Origin: Spongiibacter thalassae
GTDB lineage: Bacteria > Pseudomonadota > Gammaproteobacteria > Pseudomonadales > Spongiibacteraceae
Direction: 5' to 3'
Assembly: GCF_012272835.1 (NCBI RefSeq)
Contig: NZ_JAAWWK010000001.1
Coordinates: 1-64,000 of the forward strand
Length of the DNA: 64,000 nucleotides
This document shows positions 45,086 through 54,121 of this stretch, one piece after another. Under the pieces are notes generated by a model. The model worked only from the letters and a program-made list of their open reading frames with translations, made no database searches and was not told the DNA's origin. Positions within the stretch are counted from its first letter, which is position 1. Each line of letters opens with the position of its first letter. Made by a program: the position numbers and the translations under genes.

Positions 45086-47329
45086 ATGCACTCCAAGAAA
45101 TACGGAATTAATTCTCTGTTAAAGAATTCTATTCAAGCCGTGGCCGTAGCAGCGGTAGGCATGCAGAGTTTAGCTTTATCCGCGCAAGAGCTTAATAGTG
45201 AGGCAAATCGTCCTCAAGAATCGAAAAAAAATAGAAATGTAATAGAAGAAGTGCTGGTAACGGCTCAGAAACGATCTGAGAACTTGCAGGACGTTCCTAT
45301 TTCAATCAGTGCCCTAGGCGAAGAGAGTATCAAAGATCGTCAGGTTGAGGGCATGGAGGATTTGGCGATGCAGATCCCCAGCTTGCAGTATGCGCAATTC
45401 TCAGGGGTCGGCGTGCTGAGTATCCGGGGCGTAGGCTTTGGCTTTGTGAGTGGCGGCGGCGAGAACTCTATTGCCGTGCATTATGACGGCGTATATGTTT
45501 CTGCGCCTGGCGCAGTGACCATGCTGCAAGAAGACATGGCAGGTATAGAGGTATTGCGGGGGCCACAAGGCACCCTGTACGGCCGCAACGCGACTGGCGG
45601 CGTTATAAACATGATCTCGCCAAAACCCGCGGAAGAATTTGGTGCCGGGGTGTCGGCCTTGACGGGAAGTTTCTCTCATGAATCATACTCCGCATATGTA
45701 TCTGGGCCTTTATTGGATTCGGTAAGGGCGAGGCTCAGTGTGTCTAAAAATCAAAAAGACGGCCATATCAAAAACCTGCTTCGCAATGAATATGTGGGCG
45801 GTGTTGATAATGAGAGTATTCGACTAGGTGTTGATATTGATTTGTCTGAGGCACTTAGGGTTGAAATAAAGGGCTTTAAATCCGATGAGGATTTTGAAGG
45901 CCCTGTAAGCGAGCCAATTTATAATTCAACCACAATGATGCCAGCAGAAGATAGCGATGACGCAAAGCCTTGGCGGATCCGCTCAGATGCCGATTACATG
46001 TCTACGCGATCATTGGAAGGTGGTTTAGTGAAGTTCATGTACGATATATCTGATACTTTAACACTGACGTCTTTAACCGGCTACAACGTGTTTGAAAGTA
46101 GCATGAACTGGGACGGTGACGGTACCAGCTCACCGGTATTTACCGGCGATGTAGATAATAAGAAAGTGCAGTGGACGGAAGAACTTAATTTAAGTGGAGA
46201 CACTGAGAATAGTAAATGGATTATTGGTCTTTACTATTACCAGGACAAATATGATTTGTCGAATATAGTCCATGTGGCGCAATCCACAGAATTTAGCGTG
46301 GTTGAATTTCCGGATTTACTCGCGCTTTCCAGTGCACGGGTAGATTATCCGTCTAATGAAAAGACGGTCAGCAAGGCAATATACGGAGATATTACCTATG
46401 ACTTTAGTAGTGACTTTAGGCTTTATACTGGGCTTCGCTACACCGAAGACAATAAAGAGTTTGTTCAAACCGTATCGACTGTTCTTCCGGGCGATGTAAC
46501 GAGCGATTCCTGTCGAGACCTGTATCAGGAAAGCGAAGAAACAGCATATACAGGACGCCTAGGTTTGCAGCTTGACTTTAACGATACTACAACAAGTTAT
46601 GTTCAGGTGGCATCTGGTTATAAGGGCGGCGGTTTTGCGATTGATGCCTGTGGCCAAAAATACCTCCCCGAGGAGATTTATTCTGCAGAAGCTGGAATAA
46701 AAACGACAGTATTGGACGATAAATTGCGCTTGAATAGTTCTATTTATAGTTACGACTATAAAGATCTGCAGTATGAAGAAGTGGTTGTTCCGGTTGTTAA
46801 TGTTCATAACGCAGACGCGGAAATCATTGGGGTGGAATTTGAGCTTATAGCACTTCCATTTGGTGGTTTACAAATTGACTCCCAAATATCACTGGCCAAG
46901 GCTGAATATACAGAATTAAACAGCGCCGACTCTGCGAATAATGATCCAAATCAAGATACCGATCAAAGTGGCAATCCAGTGATGAGAACGCCTGATTGGC
47001 AGGGTACCTTGGGCCTGCAATACGAATTCTTTTTGGAAGGCAGCGAAATCTACATAACGCCACGATTTGAAGGCCTATGGAGCGCAGGCTACCAAATGCG
47101 CGTTTACAATGACCCTGTGGATGAGCAAGGCGAATATAGGCTTTACAATGCTTATTTAAATATTGCGGCGCCAAACTTAAGCAAATCTGGGGCACTGACT
47201 TTCCGCGCGTTTACTAAAAACATTGGCAATACCGTCGTGCGTGGCGCGATCATTGATGCGCAAACCTATCGTATGGTGTCACTCGCTTCGCCAAGAACCT
47301 ATGGATTTGAAATTTCGTATGATTTCTAG
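45086..47329 (+). CDS. TonB-dependent outer-membrane receptor 2
   Basis: Receptor of 747 residues. A long N-terminal signal region (hydrophobic about 14-33), TonB box VIEEVLVTAQKR, plug with SIRGVGFGFVSGG and IEVLRGPQGTLYGRNATGG, and a barrel ending GFEISYDF with terminal Phe. It is similar in type to receptor 1 but clearly diverged, suggesting a second substrate or ligand form. GAGGA lies 6 bp before the ATG at 45086, favouring it over 45068. The downstream catabolic operon follows a perfect hairpin. Confidence 0.9.
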   Translation: MHSKKYGINSLLKNSIQAVAVAAVGMQSLALSAQELNSEANRPQESKKNRNVIEEVLVTAQKRSENLQDVPISISALGEESIKDRQVEGMEDLAMQIPSLQYAQFSGVGVLSIRGVGFGFVSGGGENSIAVHYDGVYVSAPGAVTMLQEDMAGIEVLRGPQGTLYGRNATGGVINMISPKPAEEFGAGVSALTGSFSHESYSAYVSGPLLDSVRARLSVSKNQKDGHIKNLLRNEYVGGVDNESIRLGVDIDLSEALRVEIKGFKSDEDFEGPVSEPIYNSTTMMPAEDSDDAKPWRIRSDADYMSTRSLEGGLVKFMYDISDTLTLTSLTGYNVFESSMNWDGDGTSSPVFTGDVDNKKVQWTEELNLSGDTENSKWIIGLYYYQDKYDLSNIVHVAQSTEFSVVEFPDLLALSSARVDYPSNEKTVSKAIYGDITYDFSSDFRLYTGLRYTEDNKEFVQTVSTVLPGDVTSDSCRDLYQESEETAYTGRLGLQLDFNDTTTSYVQVASGYKGGGFAIDACGQKYLPEEIYSAEAGIKTTVLDDKLRLNSSIYSYDYKDLQYEEVVVPVVNVHNADAEIIGVEFELIALPFGGLQIDSQISLAKAEYTELNSADSANNDPNQDTDQSGNPVMRTPDWQGTLGLQYEFFLEGSEIYITPRFEGLWSAGYQMRVYNDPVDEQGEYRLYNAYLNIAAPNLSKSGALTFRAFTKNIGNTVVRGAIIDAQTYRMVSLASPRTYGFEISYDF

Positions 47330-47381
47330 TACGGCGTTTCATTGACTTAACATCGACGCCATTAGTGCGCTTGGTATGAAC

Positions 47382-47415
47382 ACACTATAGCTAAGCGCAT
47401 TAGCTATAGTGTTTT
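47382..47415 (+). terminator. Perfect 12-bp hairpin between receptor 2 and the catabolic operon
   Basis: ACACTATAGCTA (47382-47393) and TAGCTATAGTGT (47401-47412) pair perfectly around a 7-nt loop and are followed by TTTTC. It fits a terminator for the receptor gene. The AT-rich, fully symmetric stem 37 bp before the next ATG could also be an operator. Confidence 0.55.
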
Positions 47416-47449
47416 CTAGACCTTATTACCTTGAAAAAAGGGAGTATTC

Positions 47450-48220
47450 ATGACTGACTTAGTTATTGTGGAGAAACGATCTTCGGTTGCCACCGTTACA
47501 TTAAACCGCCCAGATTCTATGAATGCCTTATCGCAAGCGATGATGAAGGCATTAACTGCTGCGTTTCGGTCGCTACAGCAAGACCAAGATATCGCTGCTG
47601 TAATTCTTACTGGTGCAGGTAAGGCATTTTGCGCCGGTTTGGACCTAAAGGAATTGAGCGAGAAAAGCTTAGAGGGATTTAAGCTGGAGGGTGATCACGA
47701 TATCGAATCGGCGATATTAGAATTTGACCGCCCGGTTATTGGCGCCATTAACGGCGTCGCCGCAACCGGAGGCTTTGAATTGGCTTTATGGTGCGACATG
47801 TTAGTTGCGACTAATACCGCGCGCTTTGTCGACACCCATGCCCGCGTAGGCCTCGTCCCAGGTTGGGGCTTGTCCCAGCGTTTGTCCCGGATGATCGGTA
47901 TTAATCGTGCGCGCGAGTTGTCGTTTACCGGGAATTTTTTGCCTGCTCAGCAGGCGGAGTCCTGGGGTTTAGTCAACCGCGTTGTGGACGCCGCGGATTT
48001 ACTGCCTACCTGTGAGTCGATTGCCAAAGATATTAGTAGTTGTCATCGCACTACCTTGGTTCGCTACAAGCGTGTGATTAACGAAGGCGCCGGCATGTCG
48101 CTACAAAATGCGCTGACGTATGAAAAGCTGGCAATGGATCTGCACTCAGCCACACAGGGCAGTAGTGATATTAGTGAACGCAGAGAGAGTGTAATCAATA
48201 GAGGGCGTACGCAGACTTGA
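47450..48220 (+). CDS. Enoyl-CoA hydratase family protein with one catalytic Glu replaced
   Basis: Crotonase-fold protein of 256 residues. The oxyanion region AFCAGLDLKEL and GVAATGGFELALWCDM are present, with the first catalytic Glu at residue 110. The second catalytic Glu, normally in a QPEI motif, is replaced: the aligned segment reads FVDTHARVGLVPGWG with His130 at that position. This variant is seen in a subgroup of bacterial ECH homologues and implies a reaction other than simple hydration, or catalysis by one Glu. First gene of a ~15-kb rightward catabolic series; GGGAG precedes the ATG. Confidence 0.82.
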   Translation: MTDLVIVEKRSSVATVTLNRPDSMNALSQAMMKALTAAFRSLQQDQDIAAVILTGAGKAFCAGLDLKELSEKSLEGFKLEGDHDIESAILEFDRPVIGAINGVAATGGFELALWCDMLVATNTARFVDTHARVGLVPGWGLSQRLSRMIGINRARELSFTGNFLPAQQAESWGLVNRVVDAADLLPTCESIAKDISSCHRTTLVRYKRVINEGAGMSLQNALTYEKLAMDLHSATQGSSDISERRESVINRGRTQT

Positions 48221-48227
48221 GCGCCCT

Positions 48228-48620
48228 ATGAAACTGATTAAATTAGTGTATTGCATACACCGAAACCCCAGCCTCACCCGAGACCAATTTCACGCCTATT
48301 GGCTAGATAAGCATGCTCAATTGGTAAAACAGTATGCTGAGTTCCTTGGTGCATTTCGTTATGTGCAAAGTCATGCCATCAATTCTAGGGCTGCGGACGC
48401 GATGCGTAAGCAACGCGGAATCGAAAGTAAATCCTATGACGGTATTACAGAATTTTGGTTTCGCGTTGATAAGCAGGCAGCGAAGAATGCTTCACCAATA
48501 GACCAAGATAAAATTGACCATATTCAACAGCGCCTAATCGATGACGAACGCAATTTCATCGATTTCTCTTCCTCAAGTTTGTTTATTACAGAAGAGCATG
48601 AAATATACCGTCTTGATTAA
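48228..48620 (+). CDS. EthD-domain protein
   Basis: Small ferredoxin-like (dimeric alpha/beta barrel) protein of 130 residues. The EthD signature is clear: an N-terminal strand KLVYCIHRNPSLTRDQFHAYWLDKHAQLV with Trp-x4-His. EthD-like proteins support cytochrome P450 oxidation of ethers in Rhodococcus, or act as small cyclases or decarboxylases. No P450 is present in this window. It starts 7 bp after the hydratase stop and lacks its own ribosome site, implying translational coupling. Confidence 0.8.
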   Translation: MKLIKLVYCIHRNPSLTRDQFHAYWLDKHAQLVKQYAEFLGAFRYVQSHAINSRAADAMRKQRGIESKSYDGITEFWFRVDKQAAKNASPIDQDKIDHIQQRLIDDERNFIDFSSSSLFITEEHEIYRLD

Positions 48621-48651
48621 TGCGTTTAAAAATTAAAAGAAAGGTTTTCTT

Positions 48652-49671
48652 ATGGAAATGAACCAGCAGTGGCGTTTAGCCAAACGTCCAGTCACTGATT
48701 TAAGTGAGGACGACTTTGAGTGGTCTGAGCAGGCTATACCCCCATTACAAGCTGGTGAGGTGTTGATCAAACATTTGTACCTGTCTTTAGATCCGACAAA
48801 TCGCTTATGGGTAAATGAAGAGGATAGTTATTTTCCCGCCGTCGTCATCGGCGATGTTATGCGCGGTGGTGGCGTTGGTGTTGTGGAGCAATCGCTCAAT
48901 CCCCGTTACAAGCAAGGTGATTTCGTACAGGGTATGTTGAACTGGCAGCGCTACGCTATTGATGATGGTAGCGGTATTTCAAAAATACGAGTAACAGAAG
49001 ATCTTCCCATTACCGCCTATCATGGGATATTTGGCCCGATTGGGATGACAGCTTATTTTGGTCTTATGGATATTGGTAAGCCTCGCGCAGGTGAAACCTT
49101 AGTGGTTTCAGCGGCAGCGGGCGCAGTTGGGTCACTTGTTGGGCAAATGGGTAAACAGGCAGGCTGCCGGGTTGTCGGTTTGGCCGGTAGCGACGAGAAA
49201 TGCCGCTGGCTCACCGAGACCCTGGGTTTTGATGCCGCGATTAACTACAAAACCGCGAATATCCGTGAAAGCCTGCTTGCGACCTGCCCAAAGGGTATCG
49301 ATATTTACTTTGATAACGTCGCCGGTGAAATTTTGGAAACGGTATTGGAACAAATCAATATTGGTGCGCGTATCCCGCTGTGCGGAATGATTTCGCAATA
49401 CAATAATGAAGGGGCTATTACCGGGCCTAAAAATTTCGCAAATATATTAATGAAGCGGGCAACATTAAAGGGCTTTATTGTTATTGATTACTTTCAGCGG
49501 GAAAAAGAGGCATTTGACTACCTTGAAAAGGGCTTGCGCTCAGGCCAATTGCAATATCGAGTTGACGTTGTTGATGGTTTGCAGTCTGCGCCAAAGGCGC
49601 TAGCTAGACTGTTTAATGGCAGCAATACAGGCAAGTTAATTGTGAAAGTTGACCCGAGCTGGCAGGACTAA
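48652..49671 (+). CDS. NADP-dependent medium-chain reductase (CurA/leukotriene-dehydrogenase type)
   Basis: Zinc-independent MDR of 339 residues. N-terminal QQWRLAKRPV, DPTNRLWVNEEDSYFPAV, and cofactor motif SAAAGAVGSLVGQMGK followed by NYKTANI. C-terminal LIVKVDPSWQD. Related enzymes reduce the alpha,beta double bond of enones and enals (CurA, prostaglandin reductase). It follows the EthD gene with a 31-bp gap and AAAGG upstream. A double-bond reduction on a ring or side chain of the substrate is likely. Confidence 0.85.
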   Translation: MEMNQQWRLAKRPVTDLSEDDFEWSEQAIPPLQAGEVLIKHLYLSLDPTNRLWVNEEDSYFPAVVIGDVMRGGGVGVVEQSLNPRYKQGDFVQGMLNWQRYAIDDGSGISKIRVTEDLPITAYHGIFGPIGMTAYFGLMDIGKPRAGETLVVSAAAGAVGSLVGQMGKQAGCRVVGLAGSDEKCRWLTETLGFDAAINYKTANIRESLLATCPKGIDIYFDNVAGEILETVLEQINIGARIPLCGMISQYNNEGAITGPKNFANILMKRATLKGFIVIDYFQREKEAFDYLEKGLRSGQLQYRVDVVDGLQSAPKALARLFNGSNTGKLIVKVDPSWQD

Positions 49672-49676
49672 CCGCA

Positions 49677-50141
49677 ATGGAATTAAAACCGCTGTTTTCT
49701 TATCGAGCCGATCTCGATAAACCTATTCATATTGGCAGCGCTGCATTTGGTGTGCGCGATATTTTGCGGATTAAAGGCGGTGAGGTATGGGGAGATGCCT
49801 TGTCGGGGAAATTACTTCCTGCTGGCGGTGAATTCCAGTTAACCGACGTCAATGGTTACTTTCGTATAAATGTTCGTTTGGTCATCGAATCAAGCGAGGG
49901 CATCCCTATTTATATGCACTATACCGGGGTCGCAGATATGCCTCCGGCCTTTAAAGCAGAAGTATACCGAAAGGGCTATAGCGATTTTGGTGATTGTTAT
50001 TTTATGACGCAACCGCGCTTTGAATGTGGTCATGAAAAGTATCAGTGGTTAAACAATATTGTCACCGTGGCAGAAGGCCGGGTTGCCGGTGCATCTGCTG
50101 TTGAATATCGCGTATTTGAATGCGTTCATTCCTTAGCCTGA
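49677..50141 (+). CDS. DUF3237 protein
   Basis: Protein of 154 residues matching DUF3237 by eye: YFRINVRLVIESSEGIPIYMHYTGVADMP, then YFMTQPRFECGHEKYQWLNNIVTVAEGRV and a C-terminal VEYRVFE. Beta-rich, probably barrel-shaped. Members recur in aromatic and terpenoid catabolic clusters without a proven reaction. It begins 5 bp after the reductase stop and 15 bp before a hydratase gene, so it is embedded in an operon. Confidence 0.8.
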   Translation: MELKPLFSYRADLDKPIHIGSAAFGVRDILRIKGGEVWGDALSGKLLPAGGEFQLTDVNGYFRINVRLVIESSEGIPIYMHYTGVADMPPAFKAEVYRKGYSDFGDCYFMTQPRFECGHEKYQWLNNIVTVAEGRVAGASAVEYRVFECVHSLA

Positions 50142-50156
50142 GCGAGATGCCACGCA

Positions 50157-50993
50157 ATGACATATGACGAGATAGAATGCTTTAAGGTAACGGTAAACGA
50201 TCATATCGCAACGGTCACCATTGATTATCCGCCAATTAATCTGATGGATTTAAGGATGATTAAGGCGTTATACGCACTAGCGAAATTGCTTTCGGTGGAT
50301 GAGGCGCTGCGCGTTATTATTTTTCGTAGCGCAGATCCAGATTTTTTCATTGCCCACGCAGACCTCAATTTATTGCTTCATACCCAAGATAATCCCCTCG
50401 ATCCAGAGCGCTTAAATTTAATTAATAAGACTTTCGAGATGTTCCGAACCATGCCAAAGGTGTCTATTGCGCAAATAGAAGGCCAGGCTTATGGCGGCGG
50501 AAGTGAGTTTGCATTGGCACTTGATATGCGTTTCGCGGCCATTGGCAAAACGCGTTTGGGTCAACCAGAGGTGGCCTTAGGTATTATTCCTGGCGGTGGC
50601 GGCTGTACACGATTGCCGGAATTGGTTGGCCGAGGTCGGGCTTTGGAAATTCTATTAGGCTGTGAAACTTATAGTGCAGAAAAAGCCGAGCGCTATGGCT
50701 ATATTAATCAGGCCCTACCCGCAGATTCCATTAGTGAAACCGTTGACGCATTAGCGCGGCGTATTGCGTCTTTCCCCAGTGAGGCGATTGCTGCCGTTAA
50801 GCGTTCGATTAATATAAAACCAGAATGGACAATTGAAAAACGTTTAATTGAAGAACAGAAGCATTATACCGCTGCAGCAAGTAGCAACGAAGCGAGGCAG
50901 CGAATACTGCTGGCACTCGCCGCGGGACTTCAGCAGCGGGATATTGAACTGGTTAATTTCGACGCGATACTGTTGCAAAAAAGTGGCGAATAA
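50157..50993 (+). CDS. Enoyl-CoA hydratase/isomerase family protein
   Basis: Crotonase-fold protein of 278 residues with both catalytic glutamates: Glu117 in GGGSEFALALDM and Glu138 in GQPEVALGIIPGGGGCTRL. The first oxyanion segment is atypical (RSADPDFFIAHADL, in place of the usual FCAG). It would hydrate an enoyl-CoA produced by the acyl-CoA dehydrogenase immediately downstream. The contrast with the His130 variant at 47.5 kb suggests two different steps. Confidence 0.87.
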   Translation: MTYDEIECFKVTVNDHIATVTIDYPPINLMDLRMIKALYALAKLLSVDEALRVIIFRSADPDFFIAHADLNLLLHTQDNPLDPERLNLINKTFEMFRTMPKVSIAQIEGQAYGGGSEFALALDMRFAAIGKTRLGQPEVALGIIPGGGGCTRLPELVGRGRALEILLGCETYSAEKAERYGYINQALPADSISETVDALARRIASFPSEAIAAVKRSINIKPEWTIEKRLIEEQKHYTAAASSNEARQRILLALAAGLQQRDIELVNFDAILLQKSGE

Positions 50994-51080
50994 TCACTGC
51001 GGCGACGACTTAGATTTTTCATATTGATTGCGCGTTTGTAGTGATAAAAAGCAGATAAAAAGTATATAGGGACTATAGCA

Positions 51081-52292
51081 ATGAACTTTGAATTTACACC
51101 CAAAATGCAAGATCTCTACGATCGCGCAAAACGCTTCATAGAGACTGAAATACGGCCCCTAGAGAACGATTGGTGGCAGTGGAATCACAAACCTGAGAAT
51201 TTATGGAAAGTGTGGCCAGAAATGGAGGGCCTTAAAGATAAGGCACGCGCTGAAGGTTTGTGGAATTTATTCTTGCCGCATGCGTATGGGGACTACGCAC
51301 AAGGATTCTCCAATTTAGAGTATGCACCAGTTGCTGAGCTGACCGGCGCATGTACACCTGCCAGTGAAATTTTTAATTGCATGGCGCCCGATACCGGCAA
51401 TATGGAAGTTTTAAAGATGTTTGGCACGCCAGCGCAGCAGGAGCAATGGTTGATACCGCTGCTAGAAGGCAAGATCCGCTCGGCCTTCCTCATGACCGAG
51501 CCTCAGGTAGCCTCTTCTGACGCGACGAATATTGAAACGTCGATTGTCGCAGATGGTGACGATTATGTGATTAATGGTCGGAAATGGTGGATCTCCGGCA
51601 TTATGGATCCGCGCTGTGAAATATTGATTGTGATGGGCAAAACCAATCCTGATGCGCCAAAACACCAGCAGCAATCAATGATATTAATTCCTCGTAATAC
51701 CCCCGGGGTGAAAATAGAACGCTGTCTCACCGTATTTCATAGTATGAACTCGCCAGGTGGTGAGGCCGAAGTGTCGCTGAGCAATGTTCGGGTGCCGAGA
51801 GATAATTTGTTGCTCGGCGAGGGCCGGGGTTTTGAAATCGCGCAGGGTCGGCTTGGGCCAGGCCGAATCCACCATAGTATGCGTATGGTCGGCGCCGCTC
51901 AGCGCTGCTTGGAATTGATGATAGAGCGTGCAGATAGCCGCGTTGCCTTCGGTAAAAAATTGAGTGAGCAAAGCTCTGTTCGACAAGATATCGCACGATC
52001 TTTTTGTGAAATTCAACAGGCACGCCTCCTCACTATGCAAGCGGCGGATAAAATGGATCGGGAGGGAAATCGCGCCGCTATGGATTTAATCACGGCAATT
52101 ACCATTGTTGGCCCAAGCATGTGTCAGCAAGTGGCGGATAGGGCGATTCAAATTCACGGGGGAATGGGCGTTAGTGATGATACCCCTATTGCCTATTACT
52201 GGACCTTGGCAAGATATATCCGCATTGCAGATGGCCCTGACGAGGTCCATATGGATCAGTTAGGGCGCCGTTTGATCAAGCAATACCAATAA
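51081..52292 (+). CDS. ACAD10/11-type acyl-CoA dehydrogenase
   Basis: FAD-dependent dehydrogenase of 403 residues. The FAD/substrate region reads FLMTEPQVASSDATNIETSI and INGRKWWISGIMDPRCEILIVMGKT, wording specific to ACAD10/11. C-terminal ADGPDEVHMDQLGR also matches that group; the usual YEGT active-site stretch is absent. In levulinate catabolism the equivalent LvaC works on a 4-phospho-acyl-CoA made by a kinase. Two APH-type kinases of the right subgroup are in this island. GGGAC precedes the ATG at 51081. Cytoplasmic. Confidence 0.85.
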   Translation: MNFEFTPKMQDLYDRAKRFIETEIRPLENDWWQWNHKPENLWKVWPEMEGLKDKARAEGLWNLFLPHAYGDYAQGFSNLEYAPVAELTGACTPASEIFNCMAPDTGNMEVLKMFGTPAQQEQWLIPLLEGKIRSAFLMTEPQVASSDATNIETSIVADGDDYVINGRKWWISGIMDPRCEILIVMGKTNPDAPKHQQQSMILIPRNTPGVKIERCLTVFHSMNSPGGEAEVSLSNVRVPRDNLLLGEGRGFEIAQGRLGPGRIHHSMRMVGAAQRCLELMIERADSRVAFGKKLSEQSSVRQDIARSFCEIQQARLLTMQAADKMDREGNRAAMDLITAITIVGPSMCQQVADRAIQIHGGMGVSDDTPIAYYWTLARYIRIADGPDEVHMDQLGRRLIKQYQ

Positions 52293-52308
52293 ATAAGCGG
52301 CAATTATA

Positions 52309-53364
52309 ATGAAAGCGTTGGTTTTTAAGGGATCGAGAAACATTGTTTACGACAGTTTCCCCGATCCCACCCTTGAAGCAGCTAGTGATATTCTGATTGC
52401 GGTAAAAGCGTGCTCGATATGCGGTTCGGATTTGCATATTTACCATGGCGACCGTATTGGCCCTCATGATTATAGCAAGGCGATGCCAGCGTTTTGCGTT
52501 GGCCATGAAACCATAGGCGAAGTGCTTGAAGTAGGTGCTGCTGTAAAACAGCACCGGGTTGGCGACCGGGTAATGGTGTCACCTGGGGTCGGCTGTGGTC
52601 ATTGCCCGCCGTGCTTGCGCGGGCAAATAGCGCATTGCCATCAACCGCGCATGGCCGGGGCATTCGGAACCCATCTCGGTTTAAATGGCGGGCAGGCAGA
52701 CTATTTCAGGGTGCCCCACGCGGATCTTATCGCTAGAACAATTCCCGACGGGGTCAGTAATGATCAAGCATTGCTACTTACCGATGCGCTTAGCACCGCC
52801 TATTTTGGTGTTAAAGGCGCGCAATTAGCACCCGGCGAAATCGCGGTGGTCATTGGTTTAGGCCCCGTTGGCCTATTGGCGGTGGAGTGTTGCTACGCCC
52901 TTGGTGCTGAGCGTGTTTACGGTATAGACCCTGTTGCCCACCGTCGTGATCTTGCGCAAGCGCTGGGCGCCATTAGCCTATCGCCAGATGAAGCAATGCC
53001 CATAATTAAGCAGCAAACTCAGGGCTTAGGCGCAGATTGTGTTATTGAGGCCGTTGGGCTTGAGGCGACCATTTCTCAGGCATTTAAGTTGGTTCGTGTT
53101 GGCGGGCGCGTTTCGGTATTGGGTATTGCCCAGCAGGGTGCAGTCTTACCAATGGCTTATGTGCAAATGAAAAACATTAGTTTGTTTACCGGCGTTGCCA
53201 GCGTCGTTAATACGTGGTCAGAACTCATCCCCCTTTTACAGCAAGGGCGAATTAAGGCTGGAAATATGTTTTCACACCGTTATTCATTGGCGGATGGTGC
53301 CCAAGCCTACGCCAAGTTTGATGCCCGTGGCGACGATACCTTAAAAATGATGATGATCCCTTGA
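52309..53364 (+). CDS. Zinc-dependent alcohol dehydrogenase
   Basis: MDR-family dehydrogenase of 351 residues. Catalytic zinc ligands Cys and His are seen in CSICGSDLHIYHGD and VGHETIGEVLEVG, structural zinc cysteines in GVGCGHCPPCLRGQIAHC, and the cofactor motif in VIGLGPVGLLAVE. GIDPVAHRRDLA after the third strand (Asp) suggests NAD(H). It would oxidise an alcohol group in the pathway. It starts 16 bp after the ACAD gene, in the same operon. Confidence 0.87.
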   Translation: MKALVFKGSRNIVYDSFPDPTLEAASDILIAVKACSICGSDLHIYHGDRIGPHDYSKAMPAFCVGHETIGEVLEVGAAVKQHRVGDRVMVSPGVGCGHCPPCLRGQIAHCHQPRMAGAFGTHLGLNGGQADYFRVPHADLIARTIPDGVSNDQALLLTDALSTAYFGVKGAQLAPGEIAVVIGLGPVGLLAVECCYALGAERVYGIDPVAHRRDLAQALGAISLSPDEAMPIIKQQTQGLGADCVIEAVGLEATISQAFKLVRVGGRVSVLGIAQQGAVLPMAYVQMKNISLFTGVASVVNTWSELIPLLQQGRIKAGNMFSHRYSLADGAQAYAKFDARGDDTLKMMMIP

Positions 53365-53377
53365 GCGAGAATCTACT

Positions 53378-54121
53378 ATGACGACCAAGTTTGCGAACGC
53401 GCTGGATTTTACCGGGAAAACGGTTTTGGTTACCGGTGGCTCTGATGGTATTGGCTACGGCATCGCCAAGGTCTTTAGGGCGGCTGGCGCCGAGGTCAGT
53501 ATTACTGGCACTCGCTCAGCAAATGACTACGAACAAGATTTTTCAGACTTGCGATTTTTACAATTAAATGTGGTCGATCATGCCAGTGTTGCAGCGCTCG
53601 TTAGGGAGTTTAGTCAGCTAGATGTATTGGTTAATGCCGTAGGAACGGTACTGTACAGCAGCAAGGAATTTGATCGCGACGGCTTTGATCACGTTATGAC
53701 CGTTAACCTGAATGGCGTCATGGATGTCTGCAATAGTTTTAAGGATCTATTGGCGGCAAGCCAGGGCTGTATTGTAAATCTGGATTCGGTTGTGGCATAT
53801 CAGGTGGCGCGTAATAACCCCGCTTATTCCGCGAGCAAAGCGGGCTTAAAGCATTTGAATAAAGTACTTGCCTGGAAGTGGGGGAAGTTAGGCATTCGGG
53901 TTAATGGCGTTGGCCCTGGCGCAGTACCAACCAAGCTTACTGCTAAGCAAATGAATACCGACGCAGAGGCCGTGTTTGCCGCAAAAGTACCCGTCGGGCG
54001 TTATGGGACGCCAGAAGACATCGCTGGGCCGGTGCTATTTTTGGCTTCACCCTTGGCAGCCTATGTAACGGGTACGTCGGTGTTAGTTGATGGCGGCTTA
54101 ACACTGCTCTCGGGCCTATGA
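53378..54121 (+). CDS. Short-chain dehydrogenase/reductase B
   Basis: SDR of 247 residues. Cofactor motif TGGSDGIGYG (19-28), catalytic Ser137, Tyr150 and Lys154 in YSASKAG. The usual NNAG is VNAVG (85-89), a small deviation. TGTR after strand two suggests NADP(H). C-terminal TGTSVLVDGGLTLL is normal. The stop overlaps the next gene's ATG (ATGA), so translation is coupled to the APH-type kinase. Confidence 0.87.
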   Translation: MTTKFANALDFTGKTVLVTGGSDGIGYGIAKVFRAAGAEVSITGTRSANDYEQDFSDLRFLQLNVVDHASVAALVREFSQLDVLVNAVGTVLYSSKEFDRDGFDHVMTVNLNGVMDVCNSFKDLLAASQGCIVNLDSVVAYQVARNNPAYSASKAGLKHLNKVLAWKWGKLGIRVNGVGPGAVPTKLTAKQMNTDAEAVFAAKVPVGRYGTPEDIAGPVLFLASPLAAYVTGTSVLVDGGLTLLSGL

